This document shows, in pieces, positions 33,654-43,091 of a stretch of 64,000 nucleotides of DNA (position 1 is its first letter; each line of letters starts with the position of its first letter). The DNA lies in contig NZ_JAVQLW010000006.1 of assembly GCF_031822435.1 (NCBI RefSeq), positions 1 to 64,000 on the forward strand. Reading direction: 5' to 3'. Source of the stretch: Paracoccus sp. MBLB3053 (GTDB lineage Bacteria > Pseudomonadota > Alphaproteobacteria > Rhodobacterales > Rhodobacteraceae). The notes beneath the pieces were generated by a model. It did not search any database. It was not told the origin of the DNA and saw nothing but the letters and a program-made list of their open reading frames with translations. The position numbers and the translations under genes are program-made.

Positions 33654-34368
33654 TTACCGCGCCATGTCATTCAACCGGGCGGGTGGAAGGGCTGAGTAAT
33701 AAGCCGCCAACGCCTCGATATCCGTGTCATCCAATGCTCGGGCCGCGTGATGCATCAATTCCGCCATTCGTCCGCCGCCTCTTGCGCTTTCCCGCCAGAG
33801 AATGAGTTGGTCGCGCAGATAGCGCTTGGACTGGCCGGAAATCGACGGAAAGGCCTCGTTCAGCGGCGCTTGCCATGGTCCGTGGCAGGCATGACAGGAC
33901 GGGATTTCCGGCGTCCCTTGAGTTGCCAGTTCCGGGCCGGGGCCAGTTTGCGGACTCGCTACACGCTCTGACTTGGGGGGCGGAAAGCTCTTCGCCAGTC
34001 GCAGAATCGCTTGATCGTCCAGCCCAGCGGCGGCCTCGGCCATGATGCCACTGTCGCGGCTTCCGTCGCTATAGGCGTGCAGACTGGCGGCAATATAGGC
34101 CGGAGAGAGGATGTCGAGGCGTGGGACAAACGGGTTCTCAGAGCGTCCTTCCGTTCCATGGCACATCGTGCAGGATCCCACGGCCTCATCGCTGACGAGG
34201 TCGCGGTAGTCTTGCGCTGACAAATTCGTCGCGACGCGCAGGAAGGCGACCACCGGCCAGACATCATCTTGTCGCCGCGCCGGCCAAGCGGGCATTCCGG
34301 TCATCTTCACTCCTTGATGGATGATCCAGTGCAATTCGGAAGGGCTCCAATCCTGAGCCATATCTGCA
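33654..34368 (-). pseudogene. Di-haem cytochrome c protein, truncated by IS copy
   Basis: The frame reads HADMAQDWSPSELHWIIHQGVKMTGMPAWP and VWPVVAFLRVATNLSAQDY, in part, then two haem-binding motifs, CTMCHG and CHACHG. These are the parts of a periplasmic cytochrome c of the alcohol-dehydrogenase or c-type family. Reading beyond 34368 enters the IS3 repeat, so the signal peptide and the first part are missing. The remaining frame is intact. It lies on the minus strand, convergent to the PRC-barrel-like gene. Confidence 0.75.
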
Positions 34369-34453
34369 TGTCCGGCGTCAGGGCCTATGGGACAGATTTG
34401 GTTGATTGATGATGGGAGGGTTTCTGGCACATCGTAGCTTTCAAGGAGCGAAG

Positions 34454-34794
34454 ATGAGCAAGAAACCCGTTGATCAGAAAGTCGCCGCCGATCGCGCGGT
34501 GAGAGACATTCGCCGTGCGACGCGAAAGGTCCATTCGGCGGAGGAAAAGATCAGGATCGTCCTGGCCGGTTTGCGCGGCGAGGACAGCATTGCCGAGCTG
34601 TGCCGGCGCGAGGGGATCGCCCAGAGCGTCTATTTCAGCTGGTCGAAGGAGTTCCTCGAGGCTGGGAAGAGGCGTCTGGCGGGAGACACCGCCCGGCAGG
34701 CCAACAGCGCCGAGGTGAAGGACCTGCGGGCCGAGACCGCAGCGCTGAAGGAAGTCGTCGCGGATCTCACGCTCGAGAACCGATTGCTAAAAAA
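34454..34794 (+). pseudogene. IS3-family OrfA, interrupted (second copy)
   Basis: Same as 10177-10517, coded from ATG 34454 with the helix-turn-helix and zipper of OrfA, interrupted at the same place by the IS110 element. No orfB follows in this copy. Confidence 0.85.
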
Positions 34795-35020
34795 CCGTCC
34801 CGGGCCTCTGCCCGCCTGTGCGCGGTATAAACAGCCTGTGCTATGCTACGCCCGAAGGGCAGATGCCGACTGCTTATTGGTGGACTGGACCCCGTTAAAA
34901 AACGTGGCACATGGGCCGATGCGCACTTGAGAGTGGTGACGCCGCCATCGCGGCGATCCCGGTTAGGAAGATGACGAACTTGCATGGCCCACGCCCTTCG
35001 CCTGGAACGGAGGAGATGCC

Positions 35021-35701
35021 ATGACGAAGCGCAAATCCGGTGGCCACCCGGACCTGAAGATGGTCAATCCCAATGCGGCCGCGATCGATATCGGCTCGAC
35101 GATGCACATGGCGGCTGTGAACCCTGACACCGACATCATGCCAGTGCGTGCCTTTGGAACATTCACCCAGGATTTGCACGACCTTGCCGACTGGTTCCGG
35201 TCGTGCGGTGTCACCAGCGTGGCCATGGAATCGACCGGCGTTTACTGGATACCGGCCTTCGAAATCTTGGAAGCGAATGGCTTCGAGGTCATCCTCGTGA
35301 ATGCCCGCTACGCCAAGAATGTGCCAGGCCGCAAAACCGACGTCAGCGATGCCGGATGGCTGCGCCAGCTGCATTCCTATGCTTTGCTACGTGGCAGCTT
35401 CCACCCCGAAGCCGAGATCGCCACTCTGCGCGCTTATATGCGCCAACGCGAACGTCTGACAGAGTATGCAGCCGCTCACATCCAGCACATGCAGAAGGCG
35501 CTGATGGAGATGAACCTGCAATTGCATCATGTGGTGTCGGACATCACAGGCGCAACGGGCATGCTGATCATCCGTGCCATCGTCGGTGGAGAGCGTGATC
35601 CCGAAGTTCTTGCCGCCTTCCGGGATGTCCGCTGCAAGTCATCGATGGGCACGATCAAAGCCGCGCTGGTCGGTAATGATCGCCCGGAGCATGTCTTTGC
35701 T
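35021..35701 (+). pseudogene. IS110-family transposase, 3'-truncated copy
   Basis: The first 227 codons of the transposase at 10744, with one difference (HSYALL here, HSYGLL there). It retains the RuvC-like DEDD residues but lacks the whole C-terminal domain, and the frame ends two codons into the IS21 sequence. Not functional. Confidence 0.9.
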
Positions 35702-36148
35702 TGTTGATTTCCACCCAGAACTGACCCGGGTTGGCACGTAATTTCCATTGAGATTTGACCCATGTGACCCTTCCCCAACGCGATGAGCGGCGGGGGTAAC
35801 GGAGTGATCCACATGGGACTTTTGAATGTCATCCGGCGGATGGCGCTGCGTGAGAAGCTGCCGATCCGCGAGATAGCCCGCCGGACCGGGCTATCTCGGA
35901 ACACCATCAAGAAGTATCTGAACGCGGGCACGATCGAGCCGAAGTTCTCGGTGCCCGAGCGCCCGAGCAAGCTCGATCCGTTCGCCGAGAAGCTCGCGGC
36001 TTGGCTGAAGACCGAGACGACCAAGTCGCGCAAGCAGCGCCGGACCTTGAAGCAACTCCACGCCGATCTGGTCGCGCTCGGCTATACCGGCTCCTACAAT
36101 CGCGTCGCCGCCTTTGCCCGGGACTGGCGCGCCGAGGGCGATCTGTCG
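35702..36148 (+). mobile_element. IS21-family left end with istA fragment
   Basis: TGTTGATTTCCACC at 35702 is an IS21-type terminus; a second related repeat (ATTTCCATTGAGA with TTGACCC) follows about 35 bp on, as expected of multiple terminal repeats. The istA reading frame begins at 35813 (MGLLNVIRRMALREKLPIREIARRTGLSRNTIKKYL, in part) and keeps homology until about 36130 (FARDWRA). The catalytic core is missing. The matching right end is not here, but an IS21 end in opposite orientation is at 60555. Confidence 0.8.
35813..36148 (+). pseudogene. IS21-family transposase IstA, N-terminal fragment
   Basis: About 110 codons with the helix-turn-helix of IstA (LPIREIARRTGLSRNTIKKYLNAG, in part) and part of the following linker. 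The frame stays open to 36361 but the residues after 36140 are no longer IstA-like. No DDE residues are present. Confidence 0.8.
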
Positions 36149-36419
36149 CAACACGAAGCCAACGGCATTCATATTTTTCACAGCGCGACCAAGAACGTGC
36201 TCGTCGGTATCCAAATTCTTGATCCCGACCTGGCCTTTTACGACAGATATAGCTCGCAATACGAAATGGGGCCGGTCGGCAGCACAGCACAGGCCAGTTT
36301 TGTTAAGGATAAGGACGTGGAATGGACGGCGGCTGCGCCAAGACGGCTGGAATACTCGTAAATGCTCACCGCAATCCTAAACGTGGAACCAGTACGCTAA
36401 ATCAACAAACCTTGGATGG
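36149..36419. other. Unidentified sequence after the IS21 fragment
   Basis: Open on the plus strand to 36361 in continuation of istA, reading NVLVGIQILDPDLAFYDRYSSQYEMGPVGSTAQ, in part. It looks like real coding sequence from another gene, but I do not recognise the family. It has no start of its own. Confidence 0.35.
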
Positions 36420-36735
36420 AGATGATGGCGCGACTTGGAATCGTAAAGGGCGAGAAATTCGGACCCGATGAACGCTAGCAGAAGATCCTTCTGTAAGGTG
36501 CGGCGCTTGGCGAACTGATGACGCGCAACCTGCAAGTCAATCGCCGCTACGCCGAGGCCCGGGGAGCGAAACTCCTGCTACAAGCGCTTCGATTTCGTCA
36601 CCACGCAGGAAACCGACAACCACATGAAGACCGCCGATGATGACGGTTGGTTCGTCTACTTCCGTCTCTACGGGCCCTAGAAAGCATTCTTTGACAAGAG
36701 CTTCAGCCTCGCGGACTTCGAACTCGTCAAGTGAC
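36420..36735 (+). pseudogene. Decayed DUF1254/DUF1214 gene
   Basis: Codons MARLGIVKGEKFGPDER then stop, LGELMTRNLQVNRRYAEARG in another frame, and YFRLYGP stop KAFFDKSFSLADFELVK form the pieces of a DUF1254/DUF1214 protein like the one at 26791, with at least three stops or frameshifts. A relic of a paralogous gene. Confidence 0.65.
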
Positions 36736-36966
36736 GTGAGTTAGCCACCAACATCGTTAAAGGATCGGCCAGAAGAACGGATGATCTCTTTGCCTAGCTT
36801 GCCGATCCCGCAGACTTCATACCCATGCTGCCATAACTGAGCATTGCTCAAGGCGCTCGAGGTTGCGGTGCGGGTCGGCGAGGCTCTGCAACAATTCGAT
36901 CGAACTCCTCTCCCTCGAAGCACCAATTGCGCTATGAACGGATCACTAAGGGGAGGGGCAAAAACA

Positions 36967-37974
36967 TTGCGCAACAAGGTCACGCTATCTGATGTCGCGA
37001 AAGTCGCTGGCGTATCGCGGGCAACAGTGTCGCTTGTGATCCGCAAGTCGCCTCTGGTGGCAGAGGCGACGCGCGCGAAGGTTTCCCGCGTGATGGCCGA
37101 TCTAGACTATGTCCGCGACATCGGCGCTGCGCGTTTGCGCGACAAGCATTCGCACACGGTAGGGGTCGTGGTGCCGAACCTCGTGAACTCGTTTTTCACC
37201 GAGTTTCTCTCGGGTGTCGAGCAGGTCATGGGCGAAAGTGACCGCGTGGTCTTGCTGGCGAATAGCCATGACGATCCGGTCCGGCAGGCTGAGATCCTGC
37301 GGCGCTTTCGCGGTCATGGCGTGGATGGGGTCATCCTTTGCCCGGCGCAGGAGACAAGTCCCGAATTGATCGCGCGTCTGGCGCAATGGGACTTGCCGCT
37401 CGTGCAATCGCTGCGCGAGATCGGCGATGCGGCCAGCGATTTCGCGGGCGGGGATTACATTTCTGCAGTGGATCTCGCTATCCGTCACCTTGTCGATCAG
37501 GGCCATCAGCGGATCGCCTTTCTGTCGGTATGTGCCCGAACCTCGGCGCGGATCGAGCGGCTCGAGGGCTTCGCCCGCGCCCTTGCCCAAACCGGCGCTC
37601 AGGATGCCGGGATCGTCGATGCCGAGTTGACCTGGGAGGGGGCGGCGCGTTCCGCGAAGCAAATCCTTGCGCTGGCGAGCAAGCCGACGGCGGTTCTGTG
37701 CTTCAATGACGTTCTCGCCGCCGGTCTGATGGTTGGGCTGCGCCGCGCCGGAGTCATTCCGGGGCGCGATATCGCCGTGGTTGGGCTCGACGATTTGCCG
37801 CTCGCCGAACTGACTTATCCACCGCTAAGCAGCGTCGCCATGAGCCCCGACGCGATCGGTGCGGCAGCGGCACGGCTTTTGGCCCGCCGCATCGCCGACC
37901 CGACGGCCGCGATACAGCGCAGCATTGTCGCACCGAATTTACAGATGCGAGGAAGCAGCGCTCGAATCATTTGA
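36967..37974 (+). CDS. LacI-family transcriptional regulator
   Basis: A 335-residue regulator. The N-terminal helix-turn-helix is VTLSDVAKVAGVSRATVSLVIRKSPLVAEATRAKV, in part, followed by the hinge and a periplasmic-binding-protein-like domain (HTVGVVVPNLVNSFFTEFLSGVEQVM, in part; VGLDDLPLAELTYPPLSSV). I chose the TTG at 36967 because GGGGAGGGG lies 7 bases upstream and LacI proteins start just before the helix-turn-helix. An ATG at 36934 is possible. It precedes an ABC importer operon by 67 bp, with a likely operator in the gap. Confidence 0.88.
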   Translation: MRNKVTLSDVAKVAGVSRATVSLVIRKSPLVAEATRAKVSRVMADLDYVRDIGAARLRDKHSHTVGVVVPNLVNSFFTEFLSGVEQVMGESDRVVLLANSHDDPVRQAEILRRFRGHGVDGVILCPAQETSPELIARLAQWDLPLVQSLREIGDAASDFAGGDYISAVDLAIRHLVDQGHQRIAFLSVCARTSARIERLEGFARALAQTGAQDAGIVDAELTWEGAARSAKQILALASKPTAVLCFNDVLAAGLMVGLRRAGVIPGRDIAVVGLDDLPLAELTYPPLSSVAMSPDAIGAAAARLLARRIADPTAAIQRSIVAPNLQMRGSSARII

Positions 37975-37991
37975 CTCGTTTCAAACCATCA

Positions 37992-38009
37992 ATTTAGATC
38001 GTTCTAAAT
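37992..38009. promoter_or_regulatory. Probable LacI-type operator of the ABC importer
   Basis: ATTTAGATCGTTCTAAAT is an 18-bp imperfect palindrome (8 of 9 half-site bases match), lying 33 bp before the first permease start codon. LacI-family proteins bind such even-spaced palindromes with a central CG. Effector unknown. Confidence 0.65.
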
Positions 38010-38041
38010 CGGAAGAAATGAACATCCGCAGGGGAGGGCAG

Positions 38042-38710
38042 ATGTATCAATTCAACTTCCAGCCCATTTTCGAACATCTCGACCTGCTCGCGCACGGGGC
38101 ATGGCTGACCGTGCGGCTGTCGATCATGGCGATGGTGCTGGGGCTGATCGTTTCGGTTCTGGGCGCGGTCGCCAAGACCTCGGGCATTCGTGCGCTGCGC
38201 TGGCTCGTCGATATCTATGTCGAGGTGATCCGCAACACGCCCTTCCTGATCCAGATCTTCTTCATCTTCTTCGGCCTTCCGGCGATCGGCATCGCGATGT
38301 CGCCGAATACCGCGGCGCTAGTCGCGCTGGTCGTCAATGTCGGAGCTTACGGGACCGAGATCATCCGCGCCGGCATCGAGTCCATCCCCCAAGGCCAGAT
38401 CGAGGCCGGACGCGCCCTGGCCCTGAGCCCCGCCCAGATCCTGCGCCATGTCGTGCTGAAACCGGCTCTGCGCAACATCTATCCCGCGCTGACCAGTCAA
38501 TTCATCTATCTGATGCTGACCTCAAGCGTGGTCTCGGTCATCTCGGCCAATGATCTGGCCTCGGCGGGGGCGGATCTGAACGCCAAGACCTTCGCCAGTT
38601 TCGAGGTCTATCTGGTCCTGACCATTATGTATTTCCTGCTGGCTGCGGGCTTTTCGGCGATGTTCGCCGCGATCCGCCGCGCTTTCCTCTCCTACCCCGC
38701 GAGCCGCTGA
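38042..38710 (+). CDS. Amino-acid-type ABC transporter permease
   Basis: A 222-residue permease of the HisM/HisQ family (polar amino acid uptake), with about five membrane helices and the EAA-type loop (EVIRNTPFLIQIFFIFFGLP then YGTEIIRAGIESIPQGQIEAGRALALSPAQI, in part). It has CAGGGGAGGG upstream. It is the first gene of a four-gene operon with a second permease, a binding protein and an ATPase. The second permease begins one base after its stop. Confidence 0.92.
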   Translation: MYQFNFQPIFEHLDLLAHGAWLTVRLSIMAMVLGLIVSVLGAVAKTSGIRALRWLVDIYVEVIRNTPFLIQIFFIFFGLPAIGIAMSPNTAALVALVVNVGAYGTEIIRAGIESIPQGQIEAGRALALSPAQILRHVVLKPALRNIYPALTSQFIYLMLTSSVVSVISANDLASAGADLNAKTFASFEVYLVLTIMYFLLAAGFSAMFAAIRRAFLSYPASR

Positions 38711-38711
38711 G

Positions 38712-39368
38712 ATGATCCGCGTGTTTTCCTCCGCAGATGTGTTCTTCATCGTGGCGGCAGTGCGCTGGACGCTGATCCTGTCAGCCATCGCTTTTCTGGG
38801 CGGGGCCTTGGGCGGGCTTGGCGTCGCGCTGGCCCGCACCTCGCAGCGCAAAGGCCTGCGGCGTGTCGCGGCGGGCTTCATTCAGGTCTTCCAAGGCACG
38901 CCGCTGCTGATGCAGCTGTTTCTGGTCTATTTCGGATTGGCGGTCGTGGGCCTTCCGATCAATCCGCTGCTGGCGGCGGCGGTTGCCCTGACCCTGCATG
39001 CCAGCGCCTATCTGGGCGAGATCTGGCGCGGCTCGATCGAGGCCGTCCCCTCGGGCCAGACCGAGGCAGCGACCGCTCTGTCGTTGTCCTATGCCGACCG
39101 GATGCGCCACGTCATTCTGCCGCAGGCGATGCGGATCGCGACGGCCCCGACGGTCGGCTTCCTCGTGCAGCTGATCAAGGGGACGTCGCTTGCCTCGATC
39201 ATCGGGTTTACCGAACTGACGCGGGCGGGGCAGATCGTCAACAACGCGACCTTCAAGCCGTTTCTCGTCTTCGGCACAGTCGCGATCCTGTATTTCCTGC
39301 TGTGCTGGCCGCTATCGCTTCTGGCCCGGCGGTTGGAGACCCGAATGCGCCGGGCCATCACGCGCTGA
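38712..39368 (+). CDS. Amino-acid-type ABC transporter permease
   Basis: A 218-residue partner permease with the same fold: VFQGTPLLMQLFLVYFGLAV, and the EAA loop AYLGEIWRGSIEAVPSGQTEAATALSLSYADRM, in part. The two permeases pair in the membrane. The gene starts immediately after the first permease and ends 21 bp before the binding-protein gene. Confidence 0.92.
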   Translation: MIRVFSSADVFFIVAAVRWTLILSAIAFLGGALGGLGVALARTSQRKGLRRVAAGFIQVFQGTPLLMQLFLVYFGLAVVGLPINPLLAAAVALTLHASAYLGEIWRGSIEAVPSGQTEAATALSLSYADRMRHVILPQAMRIATAPTVGFLVQLIKGTSLASIIGFTELTRAGQIVNNATFKPFLVFGTVAILYFLLCWPLSLLARRLETRMRRAITR

Positions 39369-39389
39369 CCAAAAACGGAGGAGGACCCT

Positions 39390-40187
39390 ATGAACCTGAA
39401 TCGTCGCCTTTTCGCCACGCTCGCCGCCAGCGCCCTCGCGGTCGGTCTGGCTGGCCCGACGCTGGCCACCGATCTTGCCGCAATCGAATCCGCGGGCACG
39501 GTCAAGATCGGCATGCTGGTCGATTTCCCGCCCTTCGGCATCCTCGACACCGCCGGCAAGCCCGATGGCTATGACGCGGATGTCGCCAAGGCACTGGCCG
39601 ATTATCTGGGCGTAAAGGCCGAGATCGTTCCGGTGACCGGTCCGAACCGCATTCCCTATCTGCTGTCCGGGCAGGTCGATGTGCTCGTGGCCTCGCTGGG
39701 AATCACCGCCGAACGCGCGGAAAAGGTGAATTTCTCGAAGCCCTATGCCGGGATCAGCATCGCCGTTTATGGCGATAAGGGCGCCGCGCTTGCGGACGCG
39801 GCGGCTTTGTCGGGGCAAAGCATCGCCGTCACCCGCGCCTCGACGCAGGATACTGGGGTGACCAAGGTTGCGCCGACCGATGCCGATATTCGCCGCTTCG
39901 ACGATGACGCCAGTGCGGTTCAGGCCCTGATGTCGGGTCAGGTCAAGCTGATCGGCGCCTCGAACGTCGTCATGTCGCAGGTCAATGCCGCCGCAGGGGA
40001 CCGTTTCGACAAGAAGTTCGACCTGTCGAGCCAGGTTCAGGGGATCGCGGTCGCGCCGGGATCGGATGCGCTGCTGGACAAGATCAATGCCTTCGTCGCG
40101 CAGTCCAAGGGCGACGGCAAGCTTGACGCAGTGCATCAGAAATGGCTGGGCGAGCCGCTGCCCGAATTCGTCAAGACCGCCCAGTGA
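39390..40187 (+). CDS. Periplasmic amino-acid-type binding protein
   Basis: A 265-residue binding protein with a signal peptide ([23 protein letters not shown]). The mature part starts [37 protein letters not shown], in part, and continues with the [29 protein letters not shown] stretch typical of SBP_bac_3 proteins, which bind polar amino acids or related compounds. The exact ligand cannot be read from the sequence. Confidence 0.92.
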   Translation: MNLNRRLFATLAASALAVGLAGPTLATDLAAIESAGTVKIGMLVDFPPFGILDTAGKPDGYDADVAKALADYLGVKAEIVPVTGPNRIPYLLSGQVDVLVASLGITAERAEKVNFSKPYAGISIAVYGDKGAALADAAALSGQSIAVTRASTQDTGVTKVAPTDADIRRFDDDASAVQALMSGQVKLIGASNVVMSQVNAAAGDRFDKKFDLSSQVQGIAVAPGSDALLDKINAFVAQSKGDGKLDAVHQKWLGEPLPEFVKTAQ

Positions 40188-40236
40188 CAAGACCGCCCGG
40201 CCCAAGCGGCCGGGCCTATCCCTGCGGAGCCGCACC

Positions 40237-40971
40237 ATGTCCGAACACGCCATCATCATGCGCGACGTCAACAAGTTTTACGGCGCGTTCCATGCCCTTG
40301 TCGATGTCAGTCTGAACGTCGCGCGCGGCGAGCGCATCGTCATCTGCGGGCCTTCGGGTTCGGGGAAATCGACCCTGATCCGCACGATCAACCAGCTTGA
40401 GACCATTCAATCCGGCACTATCATCGTGGACGGGGTCGAGCTGACGGCGGGCGGGGACAATGTCGCCAAGGTCCGTCAGGATGTCGGCATGGTCTTCCAG
40501 AGCTTCAACCTGTTCCCGCACATGACGGTTCTGGAAAACTGCGTCCTCGCACCAATGAAGACCCGCAAGACGCCCCGCGCCGAGGCCGAGGCCACCGCTC
40601 GCCATTTCCTCGAACGCGTCCGCATCCCCGAGCAGGCAGCAAAATACCCTGCCCAGCTATCAGGCGGTCAACAGCAGCGCGTGGCGATCGCCCGCGCGCT
40701 CTGCATGAAGCCCCAGATTATGCTTTTCGACGAGCCGACCTCGGCGCTTGATCCCGAGATGGTCAAGGAAGTCCTCGACACCATGATCGACCTTGCCCGC
40801 GAAGGCATGACCATGCTGTGCGTTACCCATGAGATGGACTTTGCCCGCGCGGTCGCCGATCGGGTCATCTTCATGGACAAGGGCGTGATCGTCGAAGAAA
40901 ACGCCCCGGCCGAGTTTTTCGACAATCCCCGGAACGAGCGGCTGCAGAATTTTCTCGGTCAGATAGCGTAG
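40237..40971 (+). CDS. Amino-acid-type ABC transporter ATP-binding protein
   Basis: A 244-residue ATPase with Walker [11 protein letters not shown]-loop [17 protein letters not shown], signature LSGGQQQR, Walker [15 protein letters not shown] and the switch His in VTHEMDFA. It belongs to the GlnQ/HisP type and completes the importer. Fourth gene of the operon. Confidence 0.95.
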   Translation: MSEHAIIMRDVNKFYGAFHALVDVSLNVARGERIVICGPSGSGKSTLIRTINQLETIQSGTIIVDGVELTAGGDNVAKVRQDVGMVFQSFNLFPHMTVLENCVLAPMKTRKTPRAEAEATARHFLERVRIPEQAAKYPAQLSGGQQQRVAIARALCMKPQIMLFDEPTSALDPEMVKEVLDTMIDLAREGMTMLCVTHEMDFARAVADRVIFMDKGVIVEENAPAEFFDNPRNERLQNFLGQIA

Positions 40972-41209
40972 CAGGCTTCAAGAAGCAGGTCCGTGGGCAC
41001 TGAGTATGTGGCGAACGGGCAGGAGGCTGCGCGGCGATTTGCTGCAAGTGCAGTAATCCGGATTTCTGGGCAGAGAGTTCATACGTGCAGGTATAATGAT
41101 ACCTCCGTCTAGCATAATCCGATTTATGTTATTCAATTCCAATGGTAGGTACGCGATGAAGTCTCTTGGTGCGGATTTCATTTGCTTCGCCCAGCGGGTT
41201 TTCGATCCC
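40972..41209. other. Intergenic stretch downstream of the ABC operon
   Basis: About 240 bases without a recognised gene. It includes the trailing sequence of the cupin pseudogene on the minus strand and a possible terminator for neither strand that could be defined. Confidence 0.3.
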
Positions 41210-41545
41210 CTAGCGCCGAACCGGATAACGGTCGGCCTCCTCGAAAACATCGATGACCCGCGTACCGGCCTTTATGTAAGCGCCGTGTTCAACGCCAGTT
41301 GGGATGCAGTAGCTGTCGCCAGCTCTGTAAGTCTTTGTTTCACCGCCGATCGTGAACAAGATTTCACCCTCGACGACCGTTCCCCACTAAGCGCCATGCG
41401 AATGAGCCGGAAGCTTCAGATCCTGTAGGAAGGTAAAGAAAACGACAAGCGCGTCGTCAGAGCGGACCACCGCAGTCTGCACAACATCGTCCGGGAACGG
41501 GACGTCTATATTCGGCAAACCCGTGATGAAGTCTGGGTATGGCAT
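41210..41545 (-). pseudogene. Cupin-domain gene with internal stop codon
   Basis: A minus-strand frame of 111 codons starts at ATG 41545 with GGGAGGAGCG upstream. It reads MPYPDFITGLPNIDVPFPDDV, in part, LPAHSHGA, then TAG (41387-41389), then WGTVVEGEILFTIGGETKTY, in part, CIPTGVEHGAYIKAGTRVIDVFEE and a final stop. This is a small single-domain cupin with metal-binding HSHGAxWGTVVEGE and the second motif GDSYCIPTGVEHGA. The stop replaces one codon, most simply CAG, between motif residues. No frameshift is present, so the disruption is recent. Confidence 0.85.
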
Positions 41546-42013
41546 CGCTCCTCCCTGTCACATGAATGCTGAATTTGATCGGATGGTATGCCGCCATCGT
41601 AGCCGCGAAATCTACACATTTCGAGAAATGCTTTGGCCGGATCCGAACTGCTTGATCTTCGTCGGTACGCAGGTGCCCCCCCCTTCGCGGCTGCAGCAAT
41701 CCTGGTTAAGTCGTCACGGTGGCCAAGTAACTTTGGGCGGTTTGCTGACGTTGCGCTTGCAGCATTGCAGACGCAGTAAAAATTGCGAAGCAGTCGTCCA
41801 CCGCGCCCACGCAGCAGCTTGGTAGGCATAGCAACTTGTCGTATTGAGGCAAACAAATTTCAGTATCGAATTTTTTAACCGAGTGCGGGACTGCTCGTGT
41901 TAAACAGCTGCGCAAATTGCTGCTATACCGTTGCAGTCATTTGCTAAATCCAACCAGTCCGACAGAATTGACGAATTGCGCAACGACCTGACCCGAACCC
42001 CATGTGAAACCCC
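41546..42013. other. Gene-free region between the cupin pseudogene and araC
   Basis: About 470 bases, AT-rich toward 41850-41960. No coding sequence could be supported. It should hold the promoter of the AraC-family gene at 42014 and of the cupin pseudogene. Confidence 0.4.
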
Positions 42014-42901
42014 ATGACCAGCAACCAAAACATGGAATTTTTCCGCGCCCGACAGGCGGACATCGTCATCGCTCCGGTGTTCGGGAAATCCGAAGTGACG
42101 ATGGCCCGCCTGTCCTGCCCGAATGCCGGGCACGGGGTCATAGACCCACCCCTTCACGAAGATGCCTTCTTCCTTGCCTTCAACCTACGCGACTACGAGG
42201 GTGACCTTTGGGTTGACGGCAGGAAGGTCGACAGCAGCGTTTCAAGGCGCGGGAATTTCACCATCTACGATTATCGCAGGACGTGGCTTGCGGACATGAA
42301 GTCGTCCTTCGACGGTCTGGGCTTCCACATTCCACGCGCGGCGCTGATCGCCTTCGAGGAGGACCTCGGTGGGCGTCGCATCGACACTCTGGACGCGCCG
42401 CCGGGGCAGGATATTCAGGATGATGTCGTGAGGCATCTGATAGGCGCCTGTCTTCCCTCGCTTGCCAATCCCGCCAGCGCCAGCCGTCTGTTTCAGGATC
42501 ACATCGCAGCAGTCCTGACCTTCCATCTGTGCACCACCTATGGAAACCGGCACATACCTGGCCCGGTTCGCGGCGGTCTTGCGCCATGGCAGAAGAAACG
42601 GGCGATCGAACTGCTGGAAGCGGAGCTGGCGGCCGACGTCCCGCTGTCGACCGTCGCGGCGGCCTGTGGCCTGTCGCAAAGCCATTTCACCCGCGCCTTC
42701 AAGCAATCGTTCGGGCATCCGCCCTACAGGTGGGTGATCCTGAAAAGGATCGAGAAGGCCAAGGAGCTGTTGCGCACGACCGAGCTTTCGATCGCCGAAG
42801 TCGCGTTCCTGTGCGGTTTCTGCGATCAGGCGCACCTGACCCGCGTGTTCGGCGCAAGGATGAACACCACCCCCGGCCAATGGCGGCGCGCGTCGCGCTG
42901 A
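42014..42901 (+). CDS. AraC-family transcriptional regulator
   Basis: A 295-residue regulator with an N-terminal cupin-like sensor region (PLHEDAFFLAFNLRDYEGDLWVDG, in part; NFTIYDYRRTWLADMKSSFDGLGFHIPRAAL) and a C-terminal double helix-turn-helix (VPLSTVAAACGLSQSHFTRAFKQSFGHPPYRWV, in part, and SIAEVAFLCGFCDQAHLTRVFGARMNTTPGQWRR). It is the first of four related genes in this region (also 44599, 45263 and the pseudogene at 46112). A promoter-like element identical in architecture to that of the hydrolase operon lies 36 bp after its stop. Confidence 0.9.
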   Translation: MTSNQNMEFFRARQADIVIAPVFGKSEVTMARLSCPNAGHGVIDPPLHEDAFFLAFNLRDYEGDLWVDGRKVDSSVSRRGNFTIYDYRRTWLADMKSSFDGLGFHIPRAALIAFEEDLGGRRIDTLDAPPGQDIQDDVVRHLIGACLPSLANPASASRLFQDHIAAVLTFHLCTTYGNRHIPGPVRGGLAPWQKKRAIELLEAELAADVPLSTVAAACGLSQSHFTRAFKQSFGHPPYRWVILKRIEKAKELLRTTELSIAEVAFLCGFCDQAHLTRVFGARMNTTPGQWRRASR

Positions 42902-42936
42902 CGGCCCGTCGCGGTTTCAACGTCGGGGTCGCTTTG

Positions 42937-42997
42937 TCCAAAATCCGAGCCTTGGAGACAAGATCGCGCATTTGCTTGGTCCTATAGTCTGCGGCGT
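42937..42997 (+). promoter_or_regulatory. AraC-type promoter element, copy 1 (orphaned)
   Basis: This 61-bp element has TCCAAAATCCGAGCCTTGG, then GACAAG as a -35-like box, a 17-bp spacer, and TCCTAT as a -10-like box. It matches 47081-47141 in the first 28 and last 19 bases with only seven or eight differences and the same 14-base gap between blocks. Here the gene it should drive is lost: a possible start (ATG 43092, MNKNFSSPVASVGRVT) runs into an IS1111-type insertion. Confidence 0.6.
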
Positions 42998-43091
42998 AGG
43001 TCGAAGCTTCGGCCACCGCCGCACCGCTCGTCGAGGTAGATGGCCGGTCATGGCTTGAATTTTGGATTTCTTTGGGATCGCAAAAGCAGGA

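Larger units (their letters stand above)
34369..35701 (+). mobile_element. Truncated copy of the IS3::IS110 nested element
   Basis: 1333 bp identical to 10092-11424 except at 34413 (T for C) and 35382 (C for G). It contains the IS3 left end TGTCCGGCGTC, orfA, and the start of the nested IS110 inserted at the same A-run. It ends abruptly at 35701, where an IS21 left end begins. Both copies have the same orientation, so recombination between them would delete or duplicate 24.3 kb. Confidence 0.92.

Noticed and set aside
41387..41389. Programmed stop-codon readthrough in the cupin gene
   Set aside because: No recoding context is visible; simple inactivation is more likely, though I list the test for it.
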